A stretch of 64,000 nucleotides of DNA from Rosellinia necatrix. Lineage: Eukaryota > Ascomycota > Sordariomycetes > Xylariales > Xylariaceae. The translations under genes and the position numbers were made by a program. The DNA lies in NCBI GenBank assembly GCA_021209875.1, contig JAGYVD010000002.1, positions 5,580,001-5,644,000 of the forward strand. The letters are read 5' to 3'. The notes below the pieces were generated by a model. It did not search any database. It had not been told where the DNA came from and worked only from the letters and a program-made list of their open reading frames with translations. Numbering within the stretch: position 1 is the stretch's first letter; each line of letters starts with the position of its first letter. Below, piece by piece: positions 9,001 to 16,996 of the stretch.

Positions 9001-11858
9001 TCCGAAGTGCCCACGCGACATTGGGTTGAGACATCATCCACTAGTGCAGAGATATCTGTTTTCCGATCTAGCAAGGCAAATGGGACGACACTCTCTGCTT
9101 GCAGACCCTCCCCCCGGCGTGCTCTGGACGACAAAGCATGTAATTCGGGCTGATCGAACATATCTTGCACTAGGATTTGTATATCCGCCTTGCGAGCCTC
9201 CCCAACAACCTTGACTGCGGAAATAGAATTACCGCCAAGCTTAAAGAAGTTGTCATCTAGCCCAATCTTCCGGGGCTCCAGATTAAGTACTGTGGCCCAA
9301 ATGGCTTGAATTTGTTGCTGCATCGGGGTCGATGGCTTTCTTTTTCCAGCTTGTGTAGCTGTCTGCATTTCTGCCAACCGTTGGATGGAGAATAAACTTC
9401 CAATATTACGCAACTCTCTTCGGTTTGTCTTTCCAGTTGCTGTCAGGGGTATTTTGGACAGCGCTAGGAAGACTGTAGGCACCATAAATCTCGGTAGACG
9501 GCTGAGCAGTGCCTTTTCATCTTCTTGCGGTATAGGAAACAGTGTGGCCTGGATAGACCCGGCTTCGATTGTGTTTTTGTCATCTCTGATGACATGTTCC
9601 GTTAATAGAAAGGCTGCCAGCACTGGATCACCCGTGCCTCCTTGAGGCACAACCACTTCTGCCGCTAGTTGACTGGCTTCTGGGAGGACTTTTTTTAGTT
9701 GGAACTCGACTTCACCAAGCTCGACCCTTTGCCCACGTATTTTGACTTGAACATCCTTGCGTCCAAGACAAGTGAGGCTTCCATGCTCATCGTATCGTAC
9801 AAGATCACCTGTTTTATAAAGTCTAGCTCGTCGACCAGGCCACTTAGCAGAGCCTTGTTTTAAGAATTCCGGGTCTTCGATAAAGCAATCGGTAGTCTTT
9901 TGGGGCTCACTCAAGTAGCCACGGCCTACGTGCGGGCCTTCGACAAGCAGTTCCCCGACACTGCCGATTGGAACCAGTTTACTATGATCCTCCGGGTCGA
10001 CAACCCATGGCGTAATCCCCACACCATGGCCGATTTGACACGCTTCTTCCGGGGTTGAGGCATCGAACTTGATAGAAATCAAAGTTGAACATTCGCTGGC
10101 ACCATAGCCATTGCGAACCTCGATACGCCCCCACCATGGCAGCACATCCTGTGCTCTCAATGGCTCGCCTCCAAAACCCATCATCTTCAGAGTAGGAACT
10201 TGATCTGGAGATAGTGTCTCGGCGATGGAAGGGGTCAGCCACACGTGGGTAGCTCTTAAGGAGGTCAGACTAGATGCGAGGTTGTTCTTTCGATCTTTTT
10301 CGCTGGGAACGCACACGCAGCCTCCAACAGCAAGAGTAGGGAGCATATTCAGGAGAGAGGGGCCAAAACTATACGATACAAAGTCGTAGACCCTGGAGTC
10401 CTTTGTGAAATTCAAAGGCATGGTTTGCTGAGCCACCGAGGCAACGTTTCTGTTGGTCATAATGGCGCCTTTTGGAGTGCCTGTGCTCCCCGACGTAAAC
10501 ATTACATATGCTGCTGAAGATAGGTCGATGGCCTGATGGAAGTCGATCTCCTTATTATATGGGAACAAGCTTGAGTCTACCTTCATCGTGTTTGGGACCA
10601 ACCTCTTGGTCAAAGGTAGCTGCAAGGGTGATGACAAAGCAAGCATGGGATTGACTTGATTGATCATTGACCGAAGACGAAGCTCTGGGAGTGAAGGGTC
10701 TAGCAGAACGAAAGCCCCACCAGCCTTCAGAACACTGAGTATAGCTACCGCCACCCATTTCGACTTTTCGAAACATAGAGGCACAAAGACCTCCGGCTTA
10801 ACTCCGCTCTCAACCAGGAGTAGGGCAAGTATATTAGTCAAGCGGTTGAGCTCGCCGTATGATATTTCACCATCCCACGCATGAATCGCCGGGGAATTGG
10901 GCTGCTCCAGAGACCTTTGGCGAATGATATCAGTGATGCAGCTCTCAGCTGCTGATGGGACAGTGCTGTTCCACTGCCAGATCTGGTCGAGTTCTTGAGA
11001 GGTCATGAGAGACAGGTCTGAAATAGTCCGTCCTGGATGTGTAGAGTCAATCTGGTAGATGGCGAACTCCAGTCGCTCTAGAAGCTTTTTCACCAGCCAA
11101 GGCTTAACGATTCGCGAGTCAAAAGTAGCTCTAACCATATCGTGTTCCGCGATATGATACATCTCAAGCACAAGAGCACACTTAGTGTCCGCGGGCTCCT
11201 TGTAGCGTATGGTCATACCATTGCTGTTCCTCAGAGATCGACCAACTAGCAAGGTCTGAAAGGAGCATGCACGTCGAGCTCCGGGGCAGGAGCTGGCAAT
11301 ATCTTCTATGTTCAAGCTTGCAAATCGAGCCATCTCCGCCACCTGGGATTCAATATCCTTGACATAATCGACCACTCGTTGGTCACGTCTTGTTTTGATT
11401 CGGAGTGGCATCATCTTGGCAGATGAAATGCTCGGGCCATCTTTCGTGACAGCGTCTATGCCAAAGACGATGTCCTCCGAGCCTGTAGTCCAGCTAATAG
11501 CCAGAGCCAACGCAGTTTGAGTTACTGTCTCCGCTAAGCCTCCGTGACGGCAAGAGAAACGATGTTCAATCGTTTCATTGGGAGAGTGAGCTTGCGCGGA
11601 TATTGGCAAGGCGGGGAAGGGTGAAGATTCATAATCTTCCAGTGCTTTCTTCCAGTATGCGATCCTACTGGTTCGAAAGTCACGGGATTTGATCTCCAGG
11701 ATACTAGGGAGGCTGTTGAACTTGGAGTCTAGCTGCTCAATACAAAGCACTTCTTCATGATAGTTTTCTGTATTCTTTGAGACAACGGAGTTGAGCCACA
11801 ACTCGGGTTGAAAGAACATCTGATGAACGACCCAAAGGCCAATATTTTCGTTTCTCAT
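1..11858 (-). CDS. Multimodular NRPS, 3' end beyond window (C'-A-T-C-A-T-C-A/N-MT-T-C-...)
   Basis: One uninterrupted reading frame runs leftward from an ATG at 11858 off the left edge (at least 3,950 residues, no intron). Domain order: a half C domain (about 11858-11000), A1 (10980-9340), T1 (LGGNS, Ser near 9226), C2 (HHAIYDG near 8615), A2 (7740-6150), T2 (LGGDS near 5990), C3 (HHIIADG near 5430), A3 (from 4470) with an inserted methyltransferase (EIGTGSGM near 2860) and A10 motif near 1710, T3 (LGGNS near 1530), C4 (HHIISDG near 965), then the start of another module. The enzyme should build an oligopeptide with one N-methylated residue. A1 has Gly at the position of the conserved Asp235, while A2 and A3 keep Asp. 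The N-terminal C domain lacks the front half and reads HQMFFQP where HHxxxDG is expected. The start is the first ATG after an in-frame stop; an upstream exon cannot be excluded. Release domain and module count are unseen. Confidence 0.93.
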   Translation of the reverse strand, partial: MRNENIGLWVVHQMFFQPELWLNSVVSKNTENYHEEVLCIEQLDSKFNSLPSILEIKSRDFRTSRIAYWKKALEDYESSPFPALPISAQAHSPNETIEHRFSCRHGGLAETVTQTALALAISWTTGSEDIVFGIDAVTKDGPSISSAKMMPLRIKTRRDQRVVDYVKDIESQVAEMARFASLNIEDIASSCPGARRACSFQTLLVGRSLRNSNGMTIRYKEPADTKCALVLEMYHIAEHDMVRATFDSRIVKPWLVKKLLERLEFAIYQIDSTHPGRTISDLSLMTSQELDQIWQWNSTVPSAAESCITDIIRQRSLEQPNSPAIHAWDGEISYGELNRLTNILALLLVESGVKPEVFVPLCFEKSKWVAVAILSVLKAGGAFVLLDPSLPELRLRSMINQVNPMLALSSPLQLPLTKRLVPNTMKVDSSLFPYNKEIDFHQAIDLSSAAYVMFTSGSTGTPKGAIMTNRNVASVAQQTMPLNFTKDSRVYDFVSYSFGPSLLNMLPTLAVGGCVCVPSEKDRKNNLASSLTSLRATHVWLTPSIAETLSPDQVPTLKMMGFGGEPLRAQDVLPWWGRIEVRNGYGASECSTLISIKFDASTPEEACQIGHGVGITPWVVDPEDHSKLVPIGSVGELLVEGPHVGRGYLSEPQKTTDCFIEDPEFLKQGSAKWPGRRARLYKTGDLVRYDEHGSLTCLGRKDVQVKIRGQRVELGEVEFQLKKVLPEASQLAAEVVVPQGGTGDPVLAAFLLTEHVIRDDKNTIEAGSIQATLFPIPQEDEKALLSRLPRFMVPTVFLALSKIPLTATGKTNRRELRNIGSLFSIQRLAEMQTATQAGKRKPSTPMQQQIQAIWATVLNLEPRKIGLDDNFFKLGGNSISAVKVVGEARKADIQILVQDMFDQPELHALSSRARRGEGLQAESVVPFALLDRKTDISALVDDVSTQCRVGTSDIQDIYPCSPLQEGLFALAIKHPGDYVMQLVVDLSCEVDFNRFRAAWLKVVLNTAVLRSRTVQVDDIGLLQVVLNEGIEWTITSDFHRYLEADRERVMQLGEPLTRYAIIHDDAGIPQSFVWTVHHAIYDGWMIPLIVDMVARAYHGEELDQAPQFQTFIHYIQSRDREEMEAYWKQALEGFTSTPFPPLSQSINEPPLSCVAEQQISLRTTHSEFTESTVLRAAWALVAGRMTNSDDVIFGVTMSGRSTPVPGIDRMSGPVIATVPLRTRLSGTQRVSDYLKNAQRQATDMIPYEQMGLQHIAKLSPEARQATKFQTLLLIQPEKNTTIYNEIGKWQFGDDQERWFNTYALTLEVYLDQDDPGKAIIKAFFDSRAIESDMVQRLLMRLEHVIHQLERAHPGQLLDEIEILTPVDREDIWDWNHSLPLPIERCAHSIVEERARLQPSVPAICAWDGELTYGTLNQLAERLAVHLHVDLGIVPGSLVPLCFEKSMWMTVAMLAVLKAGGAFVNLDTSLPDSRLQSIVQQVNTTLIVSSVSNRTRCLQLCPRVTVVDWAHLSNLSDPVEGSLPTVSASSLAYVIFTSGSTGSPKGVMISHQNIASAAHYQCETYGLSTHTRMYDFASYGFDPCISNVIFTLYAGGCLCVPNEKDRKNDLARSMESFRANAIELTPSVAQLLDPPSVPSLELLVFGGEAVRDKDVEAWWGKVRCSNTYGPSECTPTATFNVNAPRIQDATQIGKGLGVVTWVVDPNNHHVLQASGFVGELLLEGPVVGQGYLNDEVKTAQAFIEDPAWLLQGSTNRPGRHGRLYKTGDLVQYRQGGGLTFVGRKDSQVKIHGQRLELSEVEYCVHACKVGGAKQVAAEVFVPEGSTSGPIMAAFCQVDGISERGSEVHFGAQLFSISKDASDRLASSLPSYMIPSVFFSISEFPMTSAGKLDRKRLCLIGESFSSQEIAKWKTAESGPKKQPTSELEFQMRRIWAHTLNVDIEAIGLDDSFFQLGGDSLAAMHVVAQARKAGIELSVADIFEHRQLGLVAGQSNSSPGVVLKGIPRTKRIGPVPQSFAQERLYFLYQLHPNLTWYHMLYSIRLKGVLQIDALATAFLALERRHETLRTTFISQNGINLQSVKPFQQHNFEIIDLSPNKEHELQEKLKGFQIIPFKLETEPGWRVCIFKLGPKKHVLSIVMHHIIADGWSIDILRTELAAFYAAALRGEDPLSYIDPLPIQYRDYSVWQREDSQQASQHERQLEYWLTQLQTSRPAEMLCDKPRPAALSGEAGVERIRIEGSLYLALMRFCNEQQVTPFVVLLAAFRATHFRLTNQGDATIGCPNANRDRWEQRNILGFFVNMQCFRIKIQDHSFQDLVNQVQKVAIASMANQDVPFEKLVSKLGRDRDLSRNPLVQIIFALHSQRNLNHFTLEGLKAETIASPSDSRFDLEFHLYQEDEALDGGIVYSTQLFNAETISNMLFIFKHMLAECFSDPGMAIPSVPLLTNAGRAALNDRGLIKIHHTDYPRDSDVVTVFRQQALANPERVAVKDPELNLTYAQLDQESELVAQWLSQRSLPEESPVGVFAGRSCHTIIAILGILKAGLAYLPFDIRIPPGRMQTILKSVPGCKLVLCGVDTPAIDSLDNIELIPITKALEPRNQACETTFKHLSPFNLAYVMFTSGSTGQPKGVMIEHRSILRLTRDNALVAEVPEPMTIGHMSNLAFDPSVWEIFIALTNGGSLVCISTDTLSEYASISRLFIEEEIQATFITPALMKQYLSHCPDIFRGLRVLVIGGDRLDPDDVHTVQRYMRNGKVINGYGPTENTTYSTIYCALDAENFPNGVPIGQAFDNSGAYVMDHMQRLVPMGVIGELVVTGDGLARGYTNPQLNTDRFVTITVDKQAVRAYRTGDYARCRLQDGKLEFFGRVDGQTKIQSHRVEIGEIEHCLRRHDSVHDAVVVLQENPKNKSQLTGFVTIREGSTRDSTESTHVGLWEDSFNNETYAPIHNIQSETLGRDFIGWNSMYDGSSIDKGQMNEWLDETIDALLNGQIPGDVLEIGTGSGMILFNLGEGLRSYIGLDPSQRAVNFITNASCHVPELAGKVRMFKAGAAELRQLEGPMSPNLVIINSVAQYFPGQEYLFNIIEDVLRLDTVETIFFGDLRSHALHKEFLASRALFMLGHNANAGDVKRMMGKMEEVELEFLVGPAFFTGMKDRLPELIEHVEILPKRMRATNELSCYRYAAVLHAKPRGKHTSQAIHQIPKDGWSDFMAMNLDQTSLTELLQRQSGQEAIAISNIPHVKTIFERYLVEAVSGDGTSRFDDPGWLNSVRQKSKACPALSAVDLINIAQKAGYRVEISWARQYSQRGGIDAVFHRYRPENGKRVMFQFPTDHSGRRLQAMSSKPLKRQMSRTIQRELRDLLQANLPLYMIPQLITILDEIPLNENGKIDRKALSNRRQMDTFRGPVRQPTTRPERQLQAIWAKVLNVNPTAFGVDDSFFQLGGNSIAAMKVVSEARAAGLQMVVADMFRWPQLRQLAEQVSTLRNADNSPVFIPRIERAGPVEQSFSQQQLWFMEQLYPGLTWYLMPHASRIRGPLRLDSLKAALLAIESRHETLRTTFCITDDNVSVQEVHPMNSQDLRIVDIQSGEESSIEKALEADHNTTFDLSKEAGWRVTVFRLGHEDHVLSVVMHHIISDGWSVSVLCNELAACYSASVRGHDPLSRLSPLPIQYKDYSIWQKHLQKETEDKQLEYWVKKLETSRPAELLCDKVRPPLLSGRAGTERFKIEGRLYDRLQSFCAQYHVTPYIVLLTVFRLTHYYLTGQTDATIGTPFANREQYEVKDLIGFFVNMQCLRIVIEDDNTFEGLLRQVQSVVAESLANKDVPFLSIVSKLQKPRDLSRHPLFQLLFGVNSQSNIGKLELEGVDTEILEGKNTSICDIEFHIYQDEFSLRGEILYSTDLFVRESISNVIFMFENLLEQGIGKPETSLTDMLYLTDKGHDKLEEMGLLEPQHI

Positions 11859-12121
11859 GATGGATATCTCGTGGCCGTCTTTGTGACGTTCAAATGGATG
11901 ATAAAATATTATGTGTTAGATTGTACCAATTTGTGCTCTGGTGGAATTCATAACATTCTGTTGAATAGAATGGCGTTATCAGAAGTACTCATGAGGTCGA
12001 TATAACCCTCACTTGTCTTAAAGGCCCTTCAGAACGTTGTGTCATTTTTGAAGTATGAGTATTGTGTAATGCTTAGGACGATGACTGCTGCTACCGCTAC
12101 CATTATTAGTGTACTGATAGT

Positions 12122-12122
<1 letters not shown>

Positions 12123-12193
<71 letters not shown>

Positions 12194-12258
12194 TAGTAGC
12201 AGTAGCGTAGTAGCAGTAGTGTAGTAGTAGTACTAGTATTATTATTATTATTATTATA
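12123..12258. repeat. TAG / ATT trinucleotide microsatellite
   Basis: About 23 uninterrupted copies of TAG (12123-12192) are followed by interrupted TAG/CAG copies to about 12230 and then a run of ATT (about 12236-12258). It lies 265 bp upstream of the likely NRPS start. It is not in a coding frame. Confidence 0.95.
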
Positions 12259-14185
12259 AGCTTATAATTCTATATGAAGTTATATATCAGTGTTAGGGAA
12301 AGCGAAAAGCGATAAAAGAGATTTTTGATGTTATTTTCCTTGTAAAGTACAGCAGGGATTCCAAACAATTTGGGATATATACAGCAACACACAAACAAGG
12401 GGCGACAGGGTGATCCACATATATTTGACAATCGATTATCTTTTCTCATTGTTTAAATTATATTGATTGAATATTTAGTATTTTTATGCTAAAAACCTGT
12501 TCAAATTTCAATTCAAACAATGCCATTGAAAATCACTACATTTAATCTCCCCCCTATTTTCGGATCTATTAAATTTTTATACATCACATTTTTTCTTACG
12601 ACCAACCTAAATAGTAGGCCTAACGCTAAGTACCTTTACCACCTCAAAGTGTTTTAGTGTTCTAAAATCTACTTTCTTTCCTAAAAAATATTATCTAGGT
12701 GTGGACTCTCTAGTGTATTATTATTTAGTTCATGCGTACTTCGTATGCCCGTATCTGTACATGTAGCCATACAGTTAGTCCAACAACCTTTAAGTGTCAA
12801 AGACAGGCGTCTGCCTTTAATCTAACAGGGTCGATATCGTAACCCTTGTGGGATGTACTCATAGGTCACAGGAAAATCTTGCGCGTATCTCATTCGGGAT
12901 ACTATATTGCTACATTACTTTGGTGCACCCCCAGTTCTGCGAGACAAATCAACATGCTACACTGGGCATCGTGACATTGGTAACTGTGCGAATAGCTAAG
13001 ACGTCGTCGCCGATCTAGCGACCTTCGCTTAGGGATATGGAAAATCTGTGATGGTCACGATCACGACTTCTTTGATCTTATTGATCTCCGTGTCACACCC
13101 TCAAGGCTTGTGATAAAGGCCCGCTATAGCCGAGGCAGAGGATCTTGGAGAAGGTTCATGCAACAACAAATACGACACTATGGTCTCATGGTTCTAGGTC
13201 TCTCAGACTCCGAACAGCCCATAAACTTAACGCTATTTCCATTTTCGAATATCGAGATCCGGTTTAAGCGTCGGCAGACTGCTAGATGTAAGCTGAAAAC
13301 CCGAGAACATACATAGATGCAACATAGCTAGAACGAATGCATAGCACGGGAGACCGCGGGCGCGAAGATGCAGTTGTCGCTCGAGCCTAACTGCCATCAA
13401 GGTAAGCGAAGATAGACAAGGTAGCAAGTACAACGGGTGTATTCAAGTCAAGGAAGGCGTAAGCCTAGTGCTGTATTTAAGCTGATCCCTGGATGGCAGG
13501 GAGCCCATCTCTCCACTTCTAATACATCACCTAGAGGGTGGCTCGCTCATGAAACCTATTAGTCCTGCATATGCACCATCATCTTAACTAGGGTAAGTCT
13601 GAAGGAAACAGAGCGTAATTGTAAGAGAGACGTTGGATTTGATGGTCGGGTTGATACAAATATGTCCGGAGCGCTCAAAACCCCTCCCGCAGCTGACGTA
13701 ACCACCCATGAAATGGTAAACTGCCTGCAGACTCAGCTTGACAACCAAGGCCTAATCGGGAAAATATTGATTTGGGGTTGCGACACATTACAGACCGCGA
13801 TATCAGACCGCAGACCCTGTATTCACAAGCAACCCGATTTGGTACATGTTCATATCCCTGAGTGCAACAAGGTGGGGTAGGTAACATCAAAGCTGTCAGT
13901 CTTACGACAAGCGATACGAATCACTGCTATCGGTATTGCATTCACCCGCATCGCGTGAATGGATCTCGTATGTTTTGAGGATGCGAAACAGTGTGCGTCC
14001 CGTCGAACCTGAACTGTAATTACAACAGAGCAGGCTATCATGTTGGAGCACCTCTACGAGGTTGTGATGTAGGCTTTGCAAAGTTGGGCTCTTTATAATT
14101 CACAGCACCTGTCAGGATTATTTCTTGAAGTTGAATTTCCACCACCAAGGCTACTTCACTGTGAAATCAAGACCTACCCACGCTC

Positions 14186-14192
14186 TATAAAA
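14186..14192 (+). promoter_or_regulatory. TATA box of the SnoaL-like gene
   Basis: The sequence TATAAAA lies 39 bp before the ATG at 14231, which itself sits in a good context (CACCATGG). The leader would be very short. Called from sequence only. Confidence 0.4.
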
Positions 14193-14230
14193 CTTCGTCT
14201 TCCATTAAAAACCTCGAATTGTTATTCACC

Positions 14231-14762
14231 ATGGCCCCTACTACAGCCGCAATCCGAAGCCTTCTCGAAAAGACTCCTGGCAACATCGCGGCCAAGCGAG
14301 CCAACCCTGGATCTTTGTTTCAACTTGGTGGCCTGGAAGAAATCCTCGCACCCAATGTCAAAGTGGAAATCCCCGGCTTCGCAGTCACCGTCACCGGCGC
14401 CGAGGCGATTAAGAGCCTGAGCCCGCACCCTGAATTCCCGGCTCTGGCAAGTATCATCCGGCTTGACCAGCCGCTGACTTCCACCGTTACCCATGTTGTT
14501 GGTGGGGGGGCCGATGATATTATCATTGCTATTACCAGCAGCAAGGCCACAACTCACAGCGGTAAGTATAGGAAATCCTACATCAGAAAATAGTTGGGTA
14601 GTTCTCTAAGCGGTGTTTGGGAGCTGATAATCATCAGGCAAGCCATGGGACCACGAGTCGGTGCTTGTCCTGCACTTCAACAACCAAGACCAGATCGACT
14701 CACTGAAGGCCTATATTGATACTAAGAGTATCTCCGAGCACATCGAGGCGTCGGCTGTTTGA
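14231..14762 (+). CDS. SnoaL/NTF2-like small protein, 2 exons
   Basis: Exons 14231-14561 and 14638-14762 are joined through a GTAAGT...ATCAG intron of 76 bp and give about 151 residues starting MAPTTAAIRS. Size and the closing pattern (HESVLVLHFN...IDSLKAYIDT) fit the SnoaL-like/NTF2-like fold, whose members include polyketide cyclases, isomerases and dehydratases. No catalytic residue can be assigned by eye, so the reaction is unknown. The start is chosen for its context; an ATG 12 bp upstream is in frame but weaker. The gene is convergent with the FSH hydrolase and sits between the NRPS and the PKS, so it may act on the cluster product. A non-enzymatic NTF2-fold protein is the alternative. 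Confidence 0.75.
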
Positions 14763-15170
14763 GACCATTGAGATTGCTGCGATATGAGCCTCTGCAGCGT
14801 GAAACAGCTGGTAGGGAGTAACGCAAGATAGTTATTTGGGCCTGGTCCAATGCGTATAGGTTGTTGTAGTTGGGGTCGACTACACTCCTTTTGCAACGTT
14901 CTATTGATTATTTTCTTTCATCCACAGTGGTATTTTGTGGAAGCTGGTCATTCTTTACAACATCGCTTAGTATTTATTGAGTCTAGTCATCCATTACTAT
15001 ACTCTATAGCATCTTATTGATCTTTGTCGGTCCCTACTATATTTCTTGAGCAAAGTTATGACGTTACAAAATCTGGAAGACAGGTTTAAATGCGAATTTC
15101 ATTAAACTATCGGGTCGGACATGAATTGTCACAGTACTGCACCCATCGAACTAAGGCCCTGCTCTCAGCA
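14763..15170. other. Intergenic between convergent genes
   Basis: This 408 bp stretch holds the 3' flanks of the SnoaL-like gene and the FSH hydrolase. It is AT-rich and no coding signal is seen. Confidence 0.6.
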
Positions 15171-16047
15171 TTAAGCGGCTGCTGAAAGCTGGATTGCCCG
15201 GCGGATAATGTTGACAGCACGTGATACAGCTTCTCTGGAGCTGCCCCCCGGGACTTCATGTCCCCCTTTGTGAATGAGTACGGACTTGATATCGGACTTA
15301 CACAAGTTGGTGAAGTCCTTCGCCGTACTGGAAAACTGATCCTCTTCTCCCCACACATGCGCCGTCGGAATACTGATGGCTTCGCCAACCTCCGAAGTCG
15401 TCACCAAATGAAGGCAACCCTTCTCTAGCTGCACAACGTCATACGGGAGAAGAGCAGCAGACAAGAAAATCGCACATTTAAAGCCGAGGTCGCCACCTCT
15501 CTTTACTCGACGGAGCATCCAAGTGCCCACAAGAGAGGCAGCCTGGCTGAAAGCGATGACTCCGTCGTATGGGCCATCGGTCTGTAGAAACATCTCGAAG
15601 TCGTCCACGGCTTTACGGGTGGACTTTTCCGAAGTGTAGTCAAAGTATGTGTAGGTATCTGACCCGCCTGGTAGCAAGTGCTTGATCTCTGTCAAAAAGT
15701 GAGTACCAAATCGCCTTGTCGAACTAGGATTATAATGACACTTACCAGGGTCAGTCTCCCAAGGAACCACGCCCTCAACAAAATCGTAAGTATGATGATC
15801 GCCTAGTTCATATCGAATAGCAGCTAGAAGCGTTAGCCGGAGAATGCTGTAAATATTTGACTTAACTTACCAGTTTGCATCTCAAACACCTGTTCATGCT
15901 CGAAAGATTAGCTACAGCTGTGCAGCTCCTTATTCGACATGAAATGATGGCATACTTTTGAGTTAGTGCCTCGGCCGTGAAGACTAATTACAGCTTGTCA
16001 AAAGGCTTCCGTAAGCAGGACTGCGGGCCATACCAAAGGAAGTGCAT
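15171..16047 (-). CDS. FSH/LovG-type serine hydrolase, likely PKS-releasing thioesterase, 5 exons
   Basis: Exons in order of transcription are 16047-16034, 15983-15956, 15889-15871, 15823-15746 and 15688-15171, which close in frame to 218 residues. The first two tiny exons join to give MHFLCLHGRGTNSK, the oxyanion-side motif of the FSH (family of serine hydrolases) fold. Then follow EMQTAAIRYELGD, FVEGVVPWETDPE, a nucleophile elbow IAFSQAA, an acid in WGEEDQF and the catalytic His in HKGGHEVPG. The elbow has Ala where FSH proteins often have Gly on both sides (GFSQG). LovG, of this family, frees the nonaketide from LovB, and the neighbouring HR-PKS has no thioesterase of its own. The two genes diverge from a shared 949 bp intergenic region, so coupled expression is likely. 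Role is inferred from family and context. Confidence 0.85.
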
Positions 16048-16996
16048 TTTGTCAAGTTTGTTCGATATATTTGGCTGCGTTCGTAATGGCCGTGGATCAT
16101 GTTGTGTGGAATATATCATAACTACAGAAAACACTTACTATTAGAGATAAAGGGGCATGAAGGTGGTCCTGTTCCTGTACAGGGAGACATTCAGCTGTAT
16201 GCAACAGTCATATATTACCGAGTTCGGTCAAACTGCTCTGAAATGGGTGTAGTATCCCAAATCCGGAGTCTTGGCATCCCCTGGTCGTATTGATTGCACT
16301 GCACCCCGCACCTCCTCCTGGTCACCTCCACAACTTTTAATAGGTAACAACTATCAAGCCATGAAATAAGTAATGGCGCAGTATGTATAAAGCTCCTTCC
16401 TTTATACCCTTATGTAAGGAACACGCAAAGCCTAGCAGGTTGAAAATATAAAGGAGCGATTTTGTAAGGTTAGTTAACGCATTTGTCTATAAGAAACGAT
16501 AAATATATGGCCATAGCGTTGACCTGCAACTGACGACGCACTACCTTCCGCCAACAAGCAGGGTATCTACAATATTATAACTTCGCAAAACCTACAGCAC
16601 CGTTGCATGTGCTTGTGGGTGCCTATTCTTAAACGGCAATGGAATACCTTGGATTCCATGGTCGCTTATTTTGGCCGCGGGCTGACCTGCAGCTCTTTCC
16701 TGCATGGTCATAGCCAGGGTAGGATCGCTAGGATTAAGTGCCCGGCTGTGGCGGACTAACTGAGCGTGGCCTCCAAGTCGACGAACAAACAATAGTCCAC
16801 AGCACTGTGCGATTGATGTCCAGGGGCATTGACCCAAGAGCCATGGCCCAGTGGCCCATGTGACATCACTTATAGGTTACGAAATATATCGTTTGAAATG
16901 ATACTCTCTTTCATAATCAAGCCATCTCGATAACACGCTTAAAAACCTCTAGATTTATGCTCGTATTCAAGTACTGACGATAACCTCTTATCAAAG
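16048..16996. other. Divergent promoter region, FSH hydrolase / HR-PKS
   Basis: This 949 bp stretch separates the two divergent starts. It is the likely shared control region. ORFs in it are short and have no family resemblance, and no binding site can be assigned with confidence. Confidence 0.55.

Larger units (their letters stand above)
11859..14230. other. Intergenic, 2.4 kb, AT-rich with microsatellite
   Basis: This stretch lies between the NRPS start and the SnoaL-like gene. It holds the TAG/ATT microsatellite at 12123-12258 and an AT-rich part to about 12750. No frame here has a recognisable domain or a convincing splice structure. A scrap on the minus strand near 12040 reads RSEGPLRQ in frame, weakly like the missing front half of the NRPS C domain, but stops follow at once. 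NRPS and SnoaL-gene promoters must lie here. Confidence 0.6.

Noticed and set aside
12123..12258. CRISPR or satellite array
   Set aside because: It is a simple trinucleotide run with no spacers, in a eukaryotic genome.
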